Assembly (NCBI RefSeq): GCF_934617235.1
Contig: NZ_CAKTTZ010000004.1
Location: 26,376-90,375 of the forward strand
Reading direction: 5' to 3'
Origin: an uncultured Ellagibacter sp.
GTDB taxonomy: Bacteria > Actinomycetota > Coriobacteriia > Coriobacteriales > Eggerthellaceae
DNA length: 64,000 nt
The notes beneath the pieces were generated by a model. It saw only the letters and a list, made by a program, of their open reading frames with translations. It searched no databases and was not told where the DNA came from. Positions 33,333-43,452 of this stretch are shown one piece after another. The position numbers and the translations under genes were made by a program. The stretch's first letter is position 1. Each line of letters begins with the position of its first letter.

Positions 33333-36300
33333 CTACTCGTTCGATTTCAGGCTTTCGACCATATCGATTCGGCGCAGCTTCGGGCGCATGGCAAGCGTCA
33401 CGATCACCGAGAACACCATGGTGAGCGCAAACGCGATGATGAAGCTCAGGGCGTGGATATCGCGGCCGAACATGACTTGGTCCACCTCGGCCGTCACGAC
33501 GACGAAGCCCTCCATCACGATGCCGAGCAGAAGCCCCACAAGCGCACCGATCACGGCGAGCAGAAGCGTTTCGCGATAGATATAGGCATCGACCTCGCGC
33601 GGGGTGAAGCCGAGCACCTTTAAGGTGGCGATCTCGCGCACGCGTTCGGTGATGTTGATGTTCGTCAGGTTGTAGAGCACGACGAAGGCGAGCAGGGCCG
33701 CCGCGATCACGAGGACCACGACCACGCTGTCGACGCTTTTGAGCATGGTTCGGTAACTATCGATTGTCTCGTCATTGTAGGTGACCGTCTTCACGCCGCC
33801 CGTTGCAAGTAGGTCGTCGGAGAGCACCTCACGCGCACCCTCGTCTTCCACCTCGTTCGCGTAAAGCGTCGAGAAAACGGGCTCCTCGCCCATCACCCGC
33901 TCATAGAGCGCGGGGGTGAAATATACGTAGTGCCCGACGTAGTTCTCCATGATGCCTGCCACGGTGACCTCGCGCCCCTCGCCTGTCACGTCGCCCACGG
34001 CGTCCTCGTCGAAGACGGAAAACGTGCTGCCAACCTCGAGGGAAAGCTCCGTCGCAAGCTTTTCGCTCACGAGCACGCCGTCGTCGGAAAGCGCAAGGGG
34101 CTCGTGCTTCTCGCGCGTGCGCATCGTGACGAAGCGGGAGAAGTCATCGGGATGCTCGGGCACAACGATGTCGATGCGATGCTGGCTCACGTCGGCGCCC
34201 TCGTCGCCAGAGGTCGACTGCGCCTGCTTGTTTGCGGTGGCAAGCCAGGCGTATTCCCCTGAGGCGTCTTCTTCAACTCGCTGTTCCACCTGGTCTTTCT
34301 CGTCGTCCGTGCAATCGGAGTCCATGCGAACGATGGTGTTATAGTGGTACAGCTCGCCGAATTGCTTGTCGATGATGTCGTTGATAGCGTTTTGCAGCCC
34401 GAGACCCGTGAGCAGAAGAGCCGTGCAGCCGGCGATGCCCACGATTGCCATGATGAAGCGTCGCTTGTAGCGGAAGAGGTTGCGCGACGTCACCTTCCAG
34501 GAGAACGAAAGGCGGCGCCACACGGGGCGGATGCGCTCGAGCAGGATACGCTTGCCCGCCTTCGGGGCGCGCGGAAGCATGAGGAATGCAGGGCGTTCGC
34601 GCAGCGTCGAAGCGGCGGCGAACCAGGTCGCAATCACGGTGATGCCCACACCGAGTCCCGCAGCGGCCGCCGTCATGGCCGGGTCAACTGGGCAGGGGCG
34701 ACACGGAACGGCATAGATGATCGCGTAGGCGCCCATGATGAACCAGGGCAAAAACTTCGAGAGCGCAACGATGCCGATGATCGCGCCCACGCCGCTCGCC
34801 ACGATGGCGTAGATGAGATATTTCGAGGTGATGCGGGCCTTGCTGTAGCCGAGCGCCTTATACGTGCCGATGAGCACGCGCTCCTCCTCCACCATACGCG
34901 TCATGGTGGTAAGCGAGACCAAGGCAGCTACCAGGAAGAATAAAAACGGGAAGACTTGCGCGATCTGATCGATGCGGCCCGCATCCGACTTGAAGCTCTC
35001 GGCGCCGATGTTCTTCGTGAGGTCGAGCACGTACACCTCGCCCTCGGTATCCACGATCGCATCCACGTCGGCCTGGGCATCAGCGAGCTTCGCCTCCGCG
35101 TCGGCGAACTGTTCCTCAGCGTCCGCGCGCTGAGTGGACAGCTCGCTTGCACCGTCTTCGTATTGTGCAAGGCCATCGGCGTATTCGGCCTTGCCCGACT
35201 CGAGCTGCCGACGCCCCGATTCCAACTGGGAGCGACCGCTGTCGATCGTCGCCTGCGAGCTTGCAAGCTCGCCTTCGGCGGCGTCCATGCTCGCTTGCGC
35301 CTGTGCACGCTGAACCTCGAGCTGGGCGCGACCCTGGGCGATTTGCTCGGGAACGCCCGCAGTCTGCGCATCGATCTGCGCGATAGCCGCCTCAAGCTGC
35401 GCCGCTACGTCATGCGCGCCCGCAGCCTGAGCCTGCGCGAGCTGCTCAGCGAGCTGGGCACGCTGGGCCATGGCGGCGTCGTAGCTCGCCTGCGCGGCAT
35501 CGAGCTGGGCCTCGGCAGCCGCGAACTGCTCTTCGGCGGCAGCACGCTGGGCCTCGAGTTCAGCCCGCCCGCTATCGATTTGCGCCTGGCCGCTCGCAAG
35601 CTCGCGAGCGCTCGACTCGATGGTTGCCTGAGAGCTCGCAAGCTTCGTGGCCGCCTCGTCAAGCTTCGCCATCGCGTCGTCAAGTTCCGCCTGCGCATCA
35701 TCGAGCTTTTGAAGTGCATCGGCGCGCTCGGCCTCGAATTCGGCACGACTGTCATCAAGTTCCGCCTGCGCATCAGCGCGAATGCCATCGAGGCGCGAGG
35801 CAAGAAGGTCATCAGAGATGCCATTGATGCGGCCCGCCGTTTCGTCGACGAGGGATTGGTAGTCATCTGTTGCCCAGCGCTTTTCCCGAGCGCCACTGAC
35901 GGTGACAAAGGCCTCGGTGTAGGGAAAGTCCTCCGCAAAAGCACTCTCGGGAACATAAGCGAAAGTCGCGAGCTGACCCGACCCGAGCGAGGTCGATCCT
36001 ACAGTTGTCGAGCAGGTGTAATACGAAGAGCGAACGAACCCCGAAACGGTGAACTCGTGCACCGCGAAAGTGTCGTCCAGATCCAAGGTCCCTTCCGAAA
36101 GCAGAACCTTGTCTCCGACGCTCACCTCAGTTGACCACACCGTGTCAGCGGAAAGCAGGCACTCCTCGTTCGATTCGGGCCAGGAGCCTTCGACCAGGAT
36201 GGGTCGGTTAATATAGTTCGGGTCCTCAGATTCAACGGTCAGCCCGTCGTCGCATTCGCTTGCACGCGCCGCATCGACATCGAGGGAATGGATGCGCGTC

Positions 36301-36608
36301 GTGTACTGCACGCCGTCGATCTGCGCGATGACGTCCGACTCGTAGGCCGGCATGACACCGCTTACGCCTTCAACCTGGGAGATCTCGTCGATCTGATCGT
36401 CGGTGAACCCGAGCGTGGAAACAACGCGCAAATCGCACAGGTTTGTCGCGTCGTAGTGCGTGTCGCCCGCAAGACGCATGTCGGGGCCGGTGAGGCGCAA
36501 GCCCGCATAAAAGCCGCACCCAAGCGCCGCGATGATGGCAATAGCGAGGAAGCGCCCAAGCGAATGGGTGATCGACCGCATTACCTCTTTGCGGAATGCC
36601 CCTGCCAT
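33333..36608 (-). CDS. FtsX/MacB-type ABC permease with long extracytoplasmic coiled coil
   Basis: Encodes 1091 aa. One membrane helix (about 17-37) is followed by an extracytoplasmic domain to residue 250. A heptad-rich, Ala/Gln/Glu/Asp-rich coiled coil then runs from 250 to about 516 (QAELDDSRAEFEAERADAL, SSQATIDSGRSQLESGRRQL). A FtsX membrane unit follows (FLFFLVAALVSLTTMTRMVEEE), a second extracytoplasmic MacB-like domain, and a last FtsX unit (TERVREIATLKVLGFTPREVDAYI). This is the duplicated permease layout of large Gram-positive FtsX transporters. The coil could reach 30-40 nm if straight, or fold back as a hairpin. The ATPase gene is 3 bp upstream. Cargo unknown: lipoprotein or lipid extrusion, peptide sensing or wall-hydrolase control are possible. 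Confidence 0.88.
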   Translation of the reverse strand: MAGAFRKEVMRSITHSLGRFLAIAIIAALGCGFYAGLRLTGPDMRLAGDTHYDATNLCDLRVVSTLGFTDDQIDEISQVEGVSGVMPAYESDVIAQIDGVQYTTRIHSLDVDAARASECDDGLTVESEDPNYINRPILVEGSWPESNEECLLSADTVWSTEVSVGDKVLLSEGTLDLDDTFAVHEFTVSGFVRSSYYTCSTTVGSTSLGSGQLATFAYVPESAFAEDFPYTEAFVTVSGAREKRWATDDYQSLVDETAGRINGISDDLLASRLDGIRADAQAELDDSRAEFEAERADALQKLDDAQAELDDAMAKLDEAATKLASSQATIESSARELASGQAQIDSGRAELEAQRAAAEEQFAAAEAQLDAAQASYDAAMAQRAQLAEQLAQAQAAGAHDVAAQLEAAIAQIDAQTAGVPEQIAQGRAQLEVQRAQAQASMDAAEGELASSQATIDSGRSQLESGRRQLESGKAEYADGLAQYEDGASELSTQRADAEEQFADAEAKLADAQADVDAIVDTEGEVYVLDLTKNIGAESFKSDAGRIDQIAQVFPFLFFLVAALVSLTTMTRMVEEERVLIGTYKALGYSKARITSKYLIYAIVASGVGAIIGIVALSKFLPWFIMGAYAIIYAVPCRPCPVDPAMTAAAAGLGVGITVIATWFAAASTLRERPAFLMLPRAPKAGKRILLERIRPVWRRLSFSWKVTSRNLFRYKRRFIMAIVGIAGCTALLLTGLGLQNAINDIIDKQFGELYHYNTIVRMDSDCTDDEKDQVEQRVEEDASGEYAWLATANKQAQSTSGDEGADVSQHRIDIVVPEHPDDFSRFVTMRTREKHEPLALSDDGVLVSEKLATELSLEVGSTFSVFDEDAVGDVTGEGREVTVAGIMENYVGHYVYFTPALYERVMGEEPVFSTLYANEVEDEGAREVLSDDLLATGGVKTVTYNDETIDSYRTMLKSVDSVVVVLVIAAALLAFVVLYNLTNINITERVREIATLKVLGFTPREVDAYIYRETLLLAVIGALVGLLLGIVMEGFVVVTAEVDQVMFGRDIHALSFIIAFALTMVFSVIVTLAMRPKLRRIDMVESLKSNE

Positions 36609-36611
36609 CGG

Positions 36612-37313
36612 CTACCACTCAATCGTTTCAGCGGAGGCGGGATGGGCGTTTTGCTCCACGGCGGCAACCTTGCCCTCGCGGATATGGATCACGCGGTCGG
36701 CGATATCGGTGAACGCAGAATTGTGCGTGATAAGCACGACAGTCTTGCCCGTGTTCGCGCACGTATCCTGCAAAAGCTTCAAGATAGCCTTGCCCGTCTT
36801 GTAATCGAGGGCACCCGTGGGCTCGTCGGCCAGAAGCACCTTCGGGTTCTTTGCGAGCGCACGGGCAATAGCGACGCGCTGCTGTTCGCCGCCCGAGAGC
36901 TGCGAGGGGAAGTTGTCGATGCGATGAGAGAGGCCAACTTCGGCAAGGACTTCAGCGGCATCGAGAGGGTCGGTGCAAATCTGGCTTGCGAGCTCAACGT
37001 TCTCGAGCGCCGTCAGGTTCTGCACAAGGTTGTAGAATTGGAACACGAAGCCGATGTCGTAACGGCGGTAATACGTGAGCTCCTTCTCGTTAAACGAGCT
37101 CACCTCGCGACCGTCGAGCATAATCGTGCCCGACGTGCAGGAATCCATGCCGCCGAGCATGTTCAAAAGCGTGGTCTTACCCGAGCCCGAAGGCCCGACC
37201 ACGACGACGAACTCGCCTTTTTCGACGGTAAACGACATACCGTCGACAGCGGCGACCTCAACCTCGCCCATCTGATAGATTTTGCGAACCTCGCGGAACT
37301 CGATAAACGCCAT
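36612..37313 (-). CDS. ABC transporter ATPase, LolD/MacB type
   Basis: Encodes 233 aa from an ATG with AGGAG six bases upstream; an ATG 11 codons earlier lacks a site. Walker A is GPSGSGKTT, the Q-loop is [17 protein letters not shown], the signature is [15 protein letters not shown], Walker B is [12 protein letters not shown], and the switch is ITHN. The 'EPTGALD' form is typical of the MacB/LolCDE/FtsE subclass that works with FtsX permeases, here encoded directly downstream. The C-terminus ends in a short Ala/Glu tail. It powers conformational work across the membrane rather than classical substrate import. Confidence 0.93.
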   Translation of the reverse strand: MAFIEFREVRKIYQMGEVEVAAVDGMSFTVEKGEFVVVVGPSGSGKTTLLNMLGGMDSCTSGTIMLDGREVSSFNEKELTYYRRYDIGFVFQFYNLVQNLTALENVELASQICTDPLDAAEVLAEVGLSHRIDNFPSQLSGGEQQRVAIARALAKNPKVLLADEPTGALDYKTGKAILKLLQDTCANTGKTVVLITHNSAFTDIADRVIHIREGKVAAVEQNAHPASAETIEW

Positions 37314-37409
37314 GCGGACTCCTCGAAATATCGTCGTTTGTCCCATTATAGCGAAACCTCACCGTTAAACGCGCTCGAGGTTGACCAAGAGCAAAGGATA
37401 GCGGGCGTC

Positions 37410-37447
37410 AAGAAAGAAAAAGCCCCAGGTCAAATAACCTGGGGCTT
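37410..37447 (-). terminator. Strong terminator directly after rplW
   Basis: An 11-bp perfect stem (AAGCCCCAGGT / ACCTGGGGCTT) with the loop CAAATA; the minus strand continues TTTCTTTCTT. It lies about 34 bp after the rplW stop and closes the ribosomal protein transcription unit before any rplB. Confidence 0.92.
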
Positions 37448-37480
37448 ACTAGCAGGCGTCAAACGCTCAGAGATAGGACT

Positions 37481-37765
37481 CTAGGCGTTGAACAGCTCGA
37501 TGGAATCGCCTTCCTTGAGCGTGACCATGGCCTTCTTCCACGTACGGGTACGGCCAGCCGCACCGCGCATGCGCTTCGGCTTGGACTTCACGTTCAGGGT
37601 GTTCACCTTGGTCACCGTCACGTTGAAGATGGCCTCAACTGCCTGACGGATCTCAACCTTGTTGGAGGTCTTGGCGACCTCGAAGGTGTAGGTGTTCTTC
37701 TCCATCATGTCGTAGCTGTGCTCCGTGATGACGGGGCGGATGATAACCTCGCGAGGATCCTTCAT
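37481..37765 (-). CDS. rplW: Ribosomal protein L23 (uL23)
   Basis: Encodes 94 aa: MKDPREVIIRPVITEHSYD, VEIRQAVEAIFNVTVTKVNTL, KPKRMRGAAGRTRTWKKA. Full length for bacterial uL23, which sits at the exit of the 50S tunnel and docks trigger factor and SRP. The start codon abuts the rplD stop (TAAATG). The usual next gene, rplB, is absent; a terminator and an ABC transporter follow instead. Confidence 0.97.
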   Translation of the reverse strand: MKDPREVIIRPVITEHSYDMMEKNTYTFEVAKTSNKVEIRQAVEAIFNVTVTKVNTLNVKSKPKRMRGAAGRTRTWKKAMVTLKEGDSIELFNA

Positions 37766-38389
37766 TTATGCAAGCACCTCCTCGATGCGGGCCAGGGTGG
37801 ACTCAGTCAGCACGAGCGTCTTGTTATCCAAGAAGTCGTAGGTGTTGATCATGCACACCGGGACGATGGTGACGGTCGGGATGTTGCGGAAGGACTTGTA
37901 GGTGTTGATGTCCTCGTTGCCGATCACGAGCGTCGCGCGTCCCTCGATGCCGAGCGCCTTCAGGGCAGCAACGGCGTCCTTGGTGCAGGGCTTCTCGAAG
38001 TTCCAATCAGCGACGACCATGAGCTGGTTGTCGGCGAGCTTCGCGGAAAGCGCAGAACGCATCGCGAGCTTGATTTCCTTCTTGTTCACCTTCATCTCGT
38101 AGGAGCGAGGATGCGGACCGAACACGGTACCGCCACCAGCCCATTGAGGTGCGCGGATGGTGCCCTGACGAGCACGGCCGGTGCCCTTCTGGCGCCACGG
38201 CTTCTTGCCGCCGCCGCGAACCTCGCCGCGAGTCTTGGTGTCATGCGTGCCCTGGCGCCACGAAGCGCGCTGCGCGCGGACCGCAAGGTGCATGACCGGG
38301 ACGTTCGGCTCGATGCCGAACACGGAAGGATTGAGCTCGGCAGTGCCGGTCTTCTCACCCTTCGCGTCCTTGATATCAATCGTTGCCAT
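37766..38389 (-). CDS. rplD: Ribosomal protein L4 (uL4)
   Basis: Encodes 207 aa. The conserved tunnel-lining loop is seen as ARQGTIRAPQWAGGGTVFGP, with GGGKKPWRQKGTG before it. L4 binds 23S rRNA and, in enterobacteria, autoregulates the S10 operon; no such leader structure can be claimed here. AGGAG lies about 11 bases before the ATG. It sits between rplC and rplW in the usual order. Confidence 0.97.
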   Translation of the reverse strand: MATIDIKDAKGEKTGTAELNPSVFGIEPNVPVMHLAVRAQRASWRQGTHDTKTRGEVRGGGKKPWRQKGTGRARQGTIRAPQWAGGGTVFGPHPRSYEMKVNKKEIKLAMRSALSAKLADNQLMVVADWNFEKPCTKDAVAALKALGIEGRATLVIGNEDINTYKSFRNIPTVTIVPVCMINTYDFLDNKTLVLTESTLARIEEVLA

Positions 38390-38420
38390 ATGTAATGCAG
38401 CTCCTAATCTTCGTTACTAA

Positions 38421-39041
38421 CTACGCCATGCGCACGCGCACGATGCCGTTCTTGCCGCCCGGGATACCACCCTTGACGAGGATGAGGTTCTGCTCCTCAT
38501 CGATGCGAACGACCTCGAGGTTGCGGACGGTCACCGTGTCACAGCCCATGTGACCCGGCATGCGAACGCCCTTGAAGACGCGGGACGGGGTTGCGCACTG
38601 GCCAACCGAACCGGGAGCGCGATGGAAGTGCGCACCGTGTCCGCCAGGGCCGCCGGCAAAGCCGTAGCGCTTGATGACGCCAGCGAAGCCCTTGCCCTTG
38701 GAAGTACCGGTGACGTCGACCTTCTTCACGTCGGCAAATGCCGCGACGGTCTGCAGGTCGCCCGTCTTGTACTCGCTCGCGTCCTCGACGCGAACCTCGC
38801 GCAGGTAACGAACAGGCTCGGTGCCGAGCTTCTCGAAATGGCCCGCCATCGGCTTGTTGACCTTCTTCGGCTTGATTGCGCCGAAGCCCAACTGAACAGC
38901 TTCGTAACCGTCCGTAGCCTTCGTCTTCACCTGGCAGACCTTGTTCGGCTCAGCCTGGATAACGGTAACGGGAACGACGGTTTCGTTCTCAGCGAAGATC
39001 TGCGTCATGCCGATCTTCTTGCCAAAGATTGCATTAATCAT
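38421..39041 (-). CDS. rplC: Ribosomal protein L3 (uL3)
   Basis: Encodes 206 aa: [16 protein letters not shown] at the N-terminus, then [20 protein letters not shown] and [24 protein letters not shown], the loop that reaches the peptidyl-transferase centre. The Gln in GSVGQ is the residue that is methylated in E. coli L3. Typical length. It follows rpsJ by 14 bp. Confidence 0.97.
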   Translation of the reverse strand: MINAIFGKKIGMTQIFAENETVVPVTVIQAEPNKVCQVKTKATDGYEAVQLGFGAIKPKKVNKPMAGHFEKLGTEPVRYLREVRVEDASEYKTGDLQTVAAFADVKKVDVTGTSKGKGFAGVIKRYGFAGGPGGHGAHFHRAPGSVGQCATPSRVFKGVRMPGHMGCDTVTVRNLEVVRIDEEQNLILVKGGIPGGKNGIVRVRMA

Positions 39042-39055
39042 TTAAAAGAGCCCCC

Positions 39056-39364
39056 TTACAGCTTGATCTCGATGTCGACGCCGGCCGGGAGATCGAGACG
39101 CATCAGGGAATCGACCGTGTTCGGGGTCGGCTCCAGGATGTCGATGAGGCGCTTGTGGGTGCGCATCTCGAACTGCTCGCGGGAATCCTTGTCGACGTGC
39201 GGGCCCTTGACGACGCAATACATGTTGCGCTCCGTCGGCAGCGGAATAGGACCGGACACCTTGGCACCCGTCTTCTGAGCGGTATCGACGATGAGCTTGG
39301 TGGACTGATCCACGATCTCATGATCGTACCCCTTCAAGCGGATGCGAATCTTCTGATTAGCCAC
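39056..39364 (-). CDS. rpsJ: Ribosomal protein S10 (uS10)
   Basis: Encodes 102 aa from a GTG with GGAGGT eight bases upstream: [40 protein letters not shown]. It is a 30S head protein and NusE partner in antitermination. It is the first S10-operon gene, placed 36 bp after fusA without the tuf gene often found between them. Confidence 0.97.
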   Translation of the reverse strand: MANQKIRIRLKGYDHEIVDQSTKLIVDTAQKTGAKVSGPIPLPTERNMYCVVKGPHVDKDSREQFEMRTHKRLIDILEPTPNTVDSLMRLDLPAGVDIEIKL

Positions 39365-39400
39365 TTATCTTACCTCCATTAAGCTTGTCGCAGCCGCGCC

Positions 39401-41506
39401 TTACGCGTTGCCGCCAGCCTTGCTGATAATCTCTTCGGACACGCTCTTCGGAACCGGCTCGTAGGACGCGAACTGCATCGTGTACGTCGCACGGCCCTGA
39501 GTGCCGGAGCGCAGGTCGGTTGCATAGCCGAACATCTCGCCCAGCGGAACTTTCGCGGAGATGACGACGGCGTTGCCGCGCGATTCCTGGCCGCAGATCA
39601 TGCCACGGCGGCTCGGGATGTCGCCCATGACGAAGCCCATGTACTCCTCGGGGGTTTCAACCTCGACGGACATGACGGGCTCGAGGATGACCGGGTCGGA
39701 CTTGCGCAGCGCGTCCTTGATCGCCATGGAGCCTGCGACCTTAAATGCAGCTTCGGAAGAGTCGACGTCGTGGTAAGAACCGTCGATGAGCTCGACGCGA
39801 ACGTCCTCGACGGGATAACCAGCCAGAACGCCCGTGTTGAGAGCTTCCTGGATGCCCTTGTCGATGGAAGGAATGTATTCCTTCGGCACGACGCCGCCGA
39901 CAATCTTGTTCTCGAACTCGTAGCCCTTGCCAGCTTCCTGCGGGTACATGTTGATGACCGCATGGCCGTACTGGCCGCGACCACCGGACTGGCGGACGAA
40001 CTTGCCCTCGGCGTTGAGCACTTCGTGGCCCGGACGCTCGCGGTAGGCAACCTGCGGCTTACCAACGTTCGCCTCGACCTTGAACTCGCGCAGCAGACGG
40101 TCGACGATGATCTCGAGGTGAAGCTCGCCCATGCCGGCGATGATGGTCTGGCCGGTCTCATGGTTGGTGGACACGCGGAACGTCGGGTCCTCCTCGGCCA
40201 GCTTCTGCAGGGCGATCTCCATCTTGGTCTGGTCGGCCTTGGTCTTCGGCTCGACAGCAACGTCGATGACGGGGTCGGCGAATTCCATGGACTCGAGGAT
40301 GATCGGCGCGTCTTCCTCGCACAGCGTGTCGCCCGTGGTCGTGTTCTTCAGGCCAACGACGGCGACGATATCGCCAGCGGAGCAGGCGTCGATGTCGACG
40401 CGCTGGTTGGAGTGCATCTGAAGCAGGCGGCCGATGCGCTCTTTCTTATCCTTGGTGGCGTTGGACACGTAGGAACCAGCGTCCAGATGGCCGGAGTACA
40501 CGCGCAGGTAGGTCAGCTTGCCGACGAACGGGTCGGTCATGATCTTGAACGCGAGGGCCGCGAACGGGGCCTTCGGATCGCTCGGGCGCTCGTCTTCCTC
40601 GCCGGTCTCGGGGTTGGTGCCCTTGATGGCGGGAACGTCGATCGGAGCCGGGAGATAGTCGACAACGGCGTCGAGGAGTTCCTGCACGCCCTTGTTCTTG
40701 TAGGCAGAGCCCACGAACACGGGGTTGATCTGGCAGGCGATGACGCCCTTGCGCAGGGCAGCCTTCAGCTCTTCGACAGAGACTTCCTCTTCCATGAGGA
40801 CCTTCTCCATGAGGTCATCGTCGCAGTCGGCGGCAGCCTCGAGGAGCTCCTGATGGTACAGCTCGGCGTCGTCCTTGAACTCAGCGGGGATCTCGTCCAT
40901 CGGCTCAGGGTAGGTCATGCCCTTGTCGTCGGCCTTGAAGTCCCATGCGGTCATGGTGACGAGGTCGATGACGCCCCAGAAGTTGTCCTCGGCGCCCATC
41001 GGGAGCTGAGCAGCGACAGCCTTCGCACCCAGGCGATCTTTCATGGTCTGAATCGCATGGAGGAAGTCGGCGCCGACGCGGTCGTACTTGTTGATGAAGG
41101 CGATGCGGGGAACGCCGTAGCGCTCGGCCTGACGCCAAACGGTCTCGGACTGGGGCTGAACGCCGGCAACGGCGTCGAACACGGCGACGGTACCGTCGAG
41201 AACGCGCAGGGAGCGCTCAACCTCGGCGGTGAAGTCCACGTGGCCCGGGGTGTCGATGATCTGGAAGCGATAGGTTTCGCCATCCTTCTTCCAGAAGCAG
41301 GTGGTAGCAGCAGCGGTGATGGTCACGCCGCGCTCCTGCTCCTGCACCATCCAGTCCATCGTCGCGGCGCCATCATGCACCTCGCCGATCTTGTGGGTCT
41401 TGCCAGTGTAGTAAAGGATTCGCTCAGTGGTGGTGGTCTTGCCGGCATCGATGTGAGCCATGATGCCGAAGTTACGGGTGAGCTTCAGGTCGTTAGTCTT
41501 AGCCAT
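39401..41506 (-). CDS. fusA: Translation elongation factor G
   Basis: Encodes 701 aa. GTPase motifs are [15 protein letters not shown] (G1), [11 protein letters not shown] (G2), DTPGHVDF (G3) and NKYDRVGAD (G4). Domain IV and V landmarks are [19 protein letters not shown] and [13 protein letters not shown]. It catalyses ribosomal translocation and, with RRF, recycling. Standard length and all motifs intact. It lies in the order rpsL, rpsG, fusA, as in most bacteria. Confidence 0.98.
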   Translation of the reverse strand: MAKTNDLKLTRNFGIMAHIDAGKTTTTERILYYTGKTHKIGEVHDGAATMDWMVQEQERGVTITAAATTCFWKKDGETYRFQIIDTPGHVDFTAEVERSLRVLDGTVAVFDAVAGVQPQSETVWRQAERYGVPRIAFINKYDRVGADFLHAIQTMKDRLGAKAVAAQLPMGAEDNFWGVIDLVTMTAWDFKADDKGMTYPEPMDEIPAEFKDDAELYHQELLEAAADCDDDLMEKVLMEEEVSVEELKAALRKGVIACQINPVFVGSAYKNKGVQELLDAVVDYLPAPIDVPAIKGTNPETGEEDERPSDPKAPFAALAFKIMTDPFVGKLTYLRVYSGHLDAGSYVSNATKDKKERIGRLLQMHSNQRVDIDACSAGDIVAVVGLKNTTTGDTLCEEDAPIILESMEFADPVIDVAVEPKTKADQTKMEIALQKLAEEDPTFRVSTNHETGQTIIAGMGELHLEIIVDRLLREFKVEANVGKPQVAYRERPGHEVLNAEGKFVRQSGGRGQYGHAVINMYPQEAGKGYEFENKIVGGVVPKEYIPSIDKGIQEALNTGVLAGYPVEDVRVELIDGSYHDVDSSEAAFKVAGSMAIKDALRKSDPVILEPVMSVEVETPEEYMGFVMGDIPSRRGMICGQESRGNAVVISAKVPLGEMFGYATDLRSGTQGRATYTMQFASYEPVPKSVSEEIISKAGGNA

Positions 41507-41519
41507 GTTCCCTCACGAC

Positions 41520-41990
41520 CTAGAAGCGGTAGTGCGAGAACGCACGGTTGGACTCGGCCATCTTGTAGAGGTCCTCACGCTTCTTGACGGAAGCGCCGGT
41601 GTTCTCGGCTGCGTCCATGATCTCAGCGGCGAGACGCTGCTTCATGGTGTGCTCCTTGCGCTTGCGCGAGAAGTCGACGATCCAGCGGATGGCGAGCGTG
41701 GTGGCGCGACGGGAGTTGACCTCCATCGGCACCTGGTAGGTTGCGCCGCCGACACGCTTCGGCTTGACCTCGAGCGTGGGGCGAACGTTGTCCATAGCCT
41801 TCTTGAAGACGGACAGGGGATCCTGGCCGGACTTCTCCTCGACGATGTCGAACGCACCGTAGACGATGCCCTCGGCGATGGACTTCTTGCCATCGAGCAT
41901 GATCTTGTTGATCAGCTGGGTGACGAGACGATTGTTGAACTTTGCGTCCGGCTGAGTTTCACGACGGACTGCTGCTGCACGACGCGGCAT
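41520..41990 (-). CDS. rpsG: Ribosomal protein S7 (uS7)
   Basis: Encodes 156 aa: [44 protein letters not shown], ending [10 protein letters not shown]. It nucleates the 30S head on 16S rRNA and lines the E site. It is 13 bp upstream of fusA. The long conserved beta-hairpin is intact. Confidence 0.97.
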   Translation of the reverse strand: MPRRAAAVRRETQPDAKFNNRLVTQLINKIMLDGKKSIAEGIVYGAFDIVEEKSGQDPLSVFKKAMDNVRPTLEVKPKRVGGATYQVPMEVNSRRATTLAIRWIVDFSRKRKEHTMKQRLAAEIMDAAENTGASVKKREDLYKMAESNRAFSHYRF

Positions 41991-42083
41991 TGGGTAACTC
42001 CTTCTTTCCTGCGCGCTTCGAGGGGGCTTTCCTTACCTCCCATTAGGCCTTTCTCTTCTGGCCCGCGCGACTTAGCGGTTTAC

Positions 42084-42455
42084 TTATTTCGGGCGCTTAG
42101 CACCGTAGCGGCTGCGAGCCTGCTTGCGCTTGTCAACTGCAGCGCAGTCGAGAGCAGCGCGGATGACCTTGTAACGGACACCAGGGAGGTCCTTAACACG
42201 ACCGCCGCGGATGAGCACCATGGAGTGCTCCTGGAGGTTGTGACCTTCGCCGGGGATGTAAGCCGTTACTTCCATGCCATTGACGAGGCGGACACGGCAA
42301 ACCTTACGAAGAGCCGAGTTCGGCTTCTTCGGGGTGGTGGTGTACACACGGGTGCACACGCCACGCTTCTGCGGGTTGCCCTTGAGCGCCGGCGTCTTGG
42401 ACTTGGCGACAGCCGTCTTGCGGCCCTTGCGGACCAACTGATTAATAGTAGGCAA
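42084..42455 (-). CDS. rpsL: Ribosomal protein S12 (uS12)
   Basis: Encodes 123 aa from a TTG start with GGAGAAGGAAC just upstream; no ATG fits the conserved N-terminus [12 protein letters not shown]. Decoding-centre loops are [13 protein letters not shown] and [15 protein letters not shown], with the Lys residues whose mutation gives streptomycin resistance unchanged, so no resistance allele is visible. The usual RGALD reads RAALD. It is the first gene of the str operon, downstream of a consensus promoter. Confidence 0.97.
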   Translation of the reverse strand: MPTINQLVRKGRKTAVAKSKTPALKGNPQKRGVCTRVYTTTPKKPNSALRKVCRVRLVNGMEVTAYIPGEGHNLQEHSMVLIRGGRVKDLPGVRYKVIRAALDCAAVDKRKQARSRYGAKRPK

Positions 42456-42621
42456 GTTCCTTCTCCTTCTTTACTACCTGGCCTCGCGCAACCTGACCAT
42501 GCGGTTGCGAAAAACCATATGCCTGCTGGGATTGCCCCGCGAGCGAGGCGCTCCCCCATTTTCATGTACGCTCAGCTGGTGCGCACACGAAAATACACGC
42601 CGCAATGCGGCGCGAGTTGGT

Positions 42622-42650
42622 ACTATAGGGCTCAAATACCAGCTTGTCAA
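42622..42650 (-). promoter_or_regulatory. Consensus promoter of the str-S10 ribosomal operon
   Basis: TTGACA (42645-42650) and TATAGT (42622-42627) are separated by exactly 17 bp on the minus strand, about 170 bp before rpsL. This is the best sigma-70-type promoter seen in the window. Confidence 0.9.
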
Positions 42651-42911
42651 ACGCCACGCACCCGGGTGTGTCTATCCCTTAGGGTAAGCGGAGCATATGG
42701 CGGGGCATCTTGCAAGCAGGTTGCTGTGAGCTGGTAAAACACAACTTGAAGAAGCTGTCTCGCGAGCGCTTTCGGGGCAATTGCCGCGTCGGTGCCTCCT
42801 CGCTTGGGTGCCGTCTCCTTTTCTTCTCCATAATTCTGCAGCGCAACTTCCGACGAGGCGACACCTTCCTTGCTTTTCTCGAGCAGCCCGGCATAACTCG
42901 GACCCTTATGC

Positions 42912-42939
42912 GGAAAAGGGCGCCTGAGGGAAGGCGCCC
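42912..42939 (-). terminator. Terminator of the PQ-loop-like membrane protein gene
   Basis: An 8-bp perfect stem (GGGCGCCT / AGGCGCCC), followed on the minus strand by TTTTCCG. It lies about 104 bp after that gene's stop. Confidence 0.8.
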
Positions 42940-43042
42940 CGTGAAGCCGCGAGCCGTGATAGGGATGGAAGCAACGGCTCGCTGGAAGTATGCAGTTGGT
43001 TTGGGCGCGTGCGCTCGCTCCGAATAGGGCCTCGGCACCTCG

Positions 43043-43423
43043 TTATTGGCGGCCTGCTGCACGAACCCCTTCGATGTAGCCGTTTTCCGCAGCCGCCACC
43101 GCGCGATCGCGGCTTGCGCGACGCTCCTTAAGCGATTCGGCAGCATCGATGATGCCGCGCTCCGCGTCGAGCTTGCAATTGCGGAAGTACACCGCCCAAT
43201 TCACCGCGATGCACACCACGTTGATGAAGTACACGGCAAGCACCCAGTTGATCGTGCCGGACACGAACTTCGCGGCGATGCCGGCAACATAGCCGAGCGT
43301 GATGAGCAGGATGAACTGCCAGCTCGTTCCCGCCGCCGTACGCGCCTTGTAGTTCTTGTACGCATTCATCGGCCACGACAGGCCAAAACAGATGAGCATG
43401 AAAGCTTCAAGCACTTCCGCCAA
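43043..43423 (-). CDS. Small membrane protein, PQ-loop/SemiSWEET-like
   Basis: Encodes 126 aa: three hydrophobic helices in the first 80 residues and a charged cytoplasmic tail. FGLSWPMNAYKNYKARTAAG and the following FILLITLGYVAGIAAKF with YFINVVCIAVNWAVYFRN follow the helix, Trp-Pro turn, helix and Gly-Tyr pattern of half-SWEET/PQ-loop proteins, which dimerise to pass small sugars or cystine. That assignment is by pattern only. It is divergent from a LysR regulator across 123 bp, so the regulator may control it in response to its substrate. Confidence 0.7.
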   Translation of the reverse strand: MAEVLEAFMLICFGLSWPMNAYKNYKARTAAGTSWQFILLITLGYVAGIAAKFVSGTINWVLAVYFINVVCIAVNWAVYFRNCKLDAERGIIDAAESLKERRASRDRAVAAAENGYIEGVRAAGRQ

Positions 43424-43452
43424 GGAAAATCATCTCCCGAATTGAGCATCGT

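Larger units (their letters stand above)
42456..43042. other. 587-bp gap with the str promoter and a PQ-loop gene terminator
   Basis: No supported gene. It holds the promoter and a leader of about 160 nt for rpsL on one side, and on the other the terminator of the PQ-loop-like gene. Open frames here are short and have no family resemblance. Confidence 0.6.

Noticed and set aside
39770..41587. A 605-codon plus-strand open frame opposite fusA
   Set aside because: EF-G is unambiguous on the minus strand; the opposite frame has no motif.
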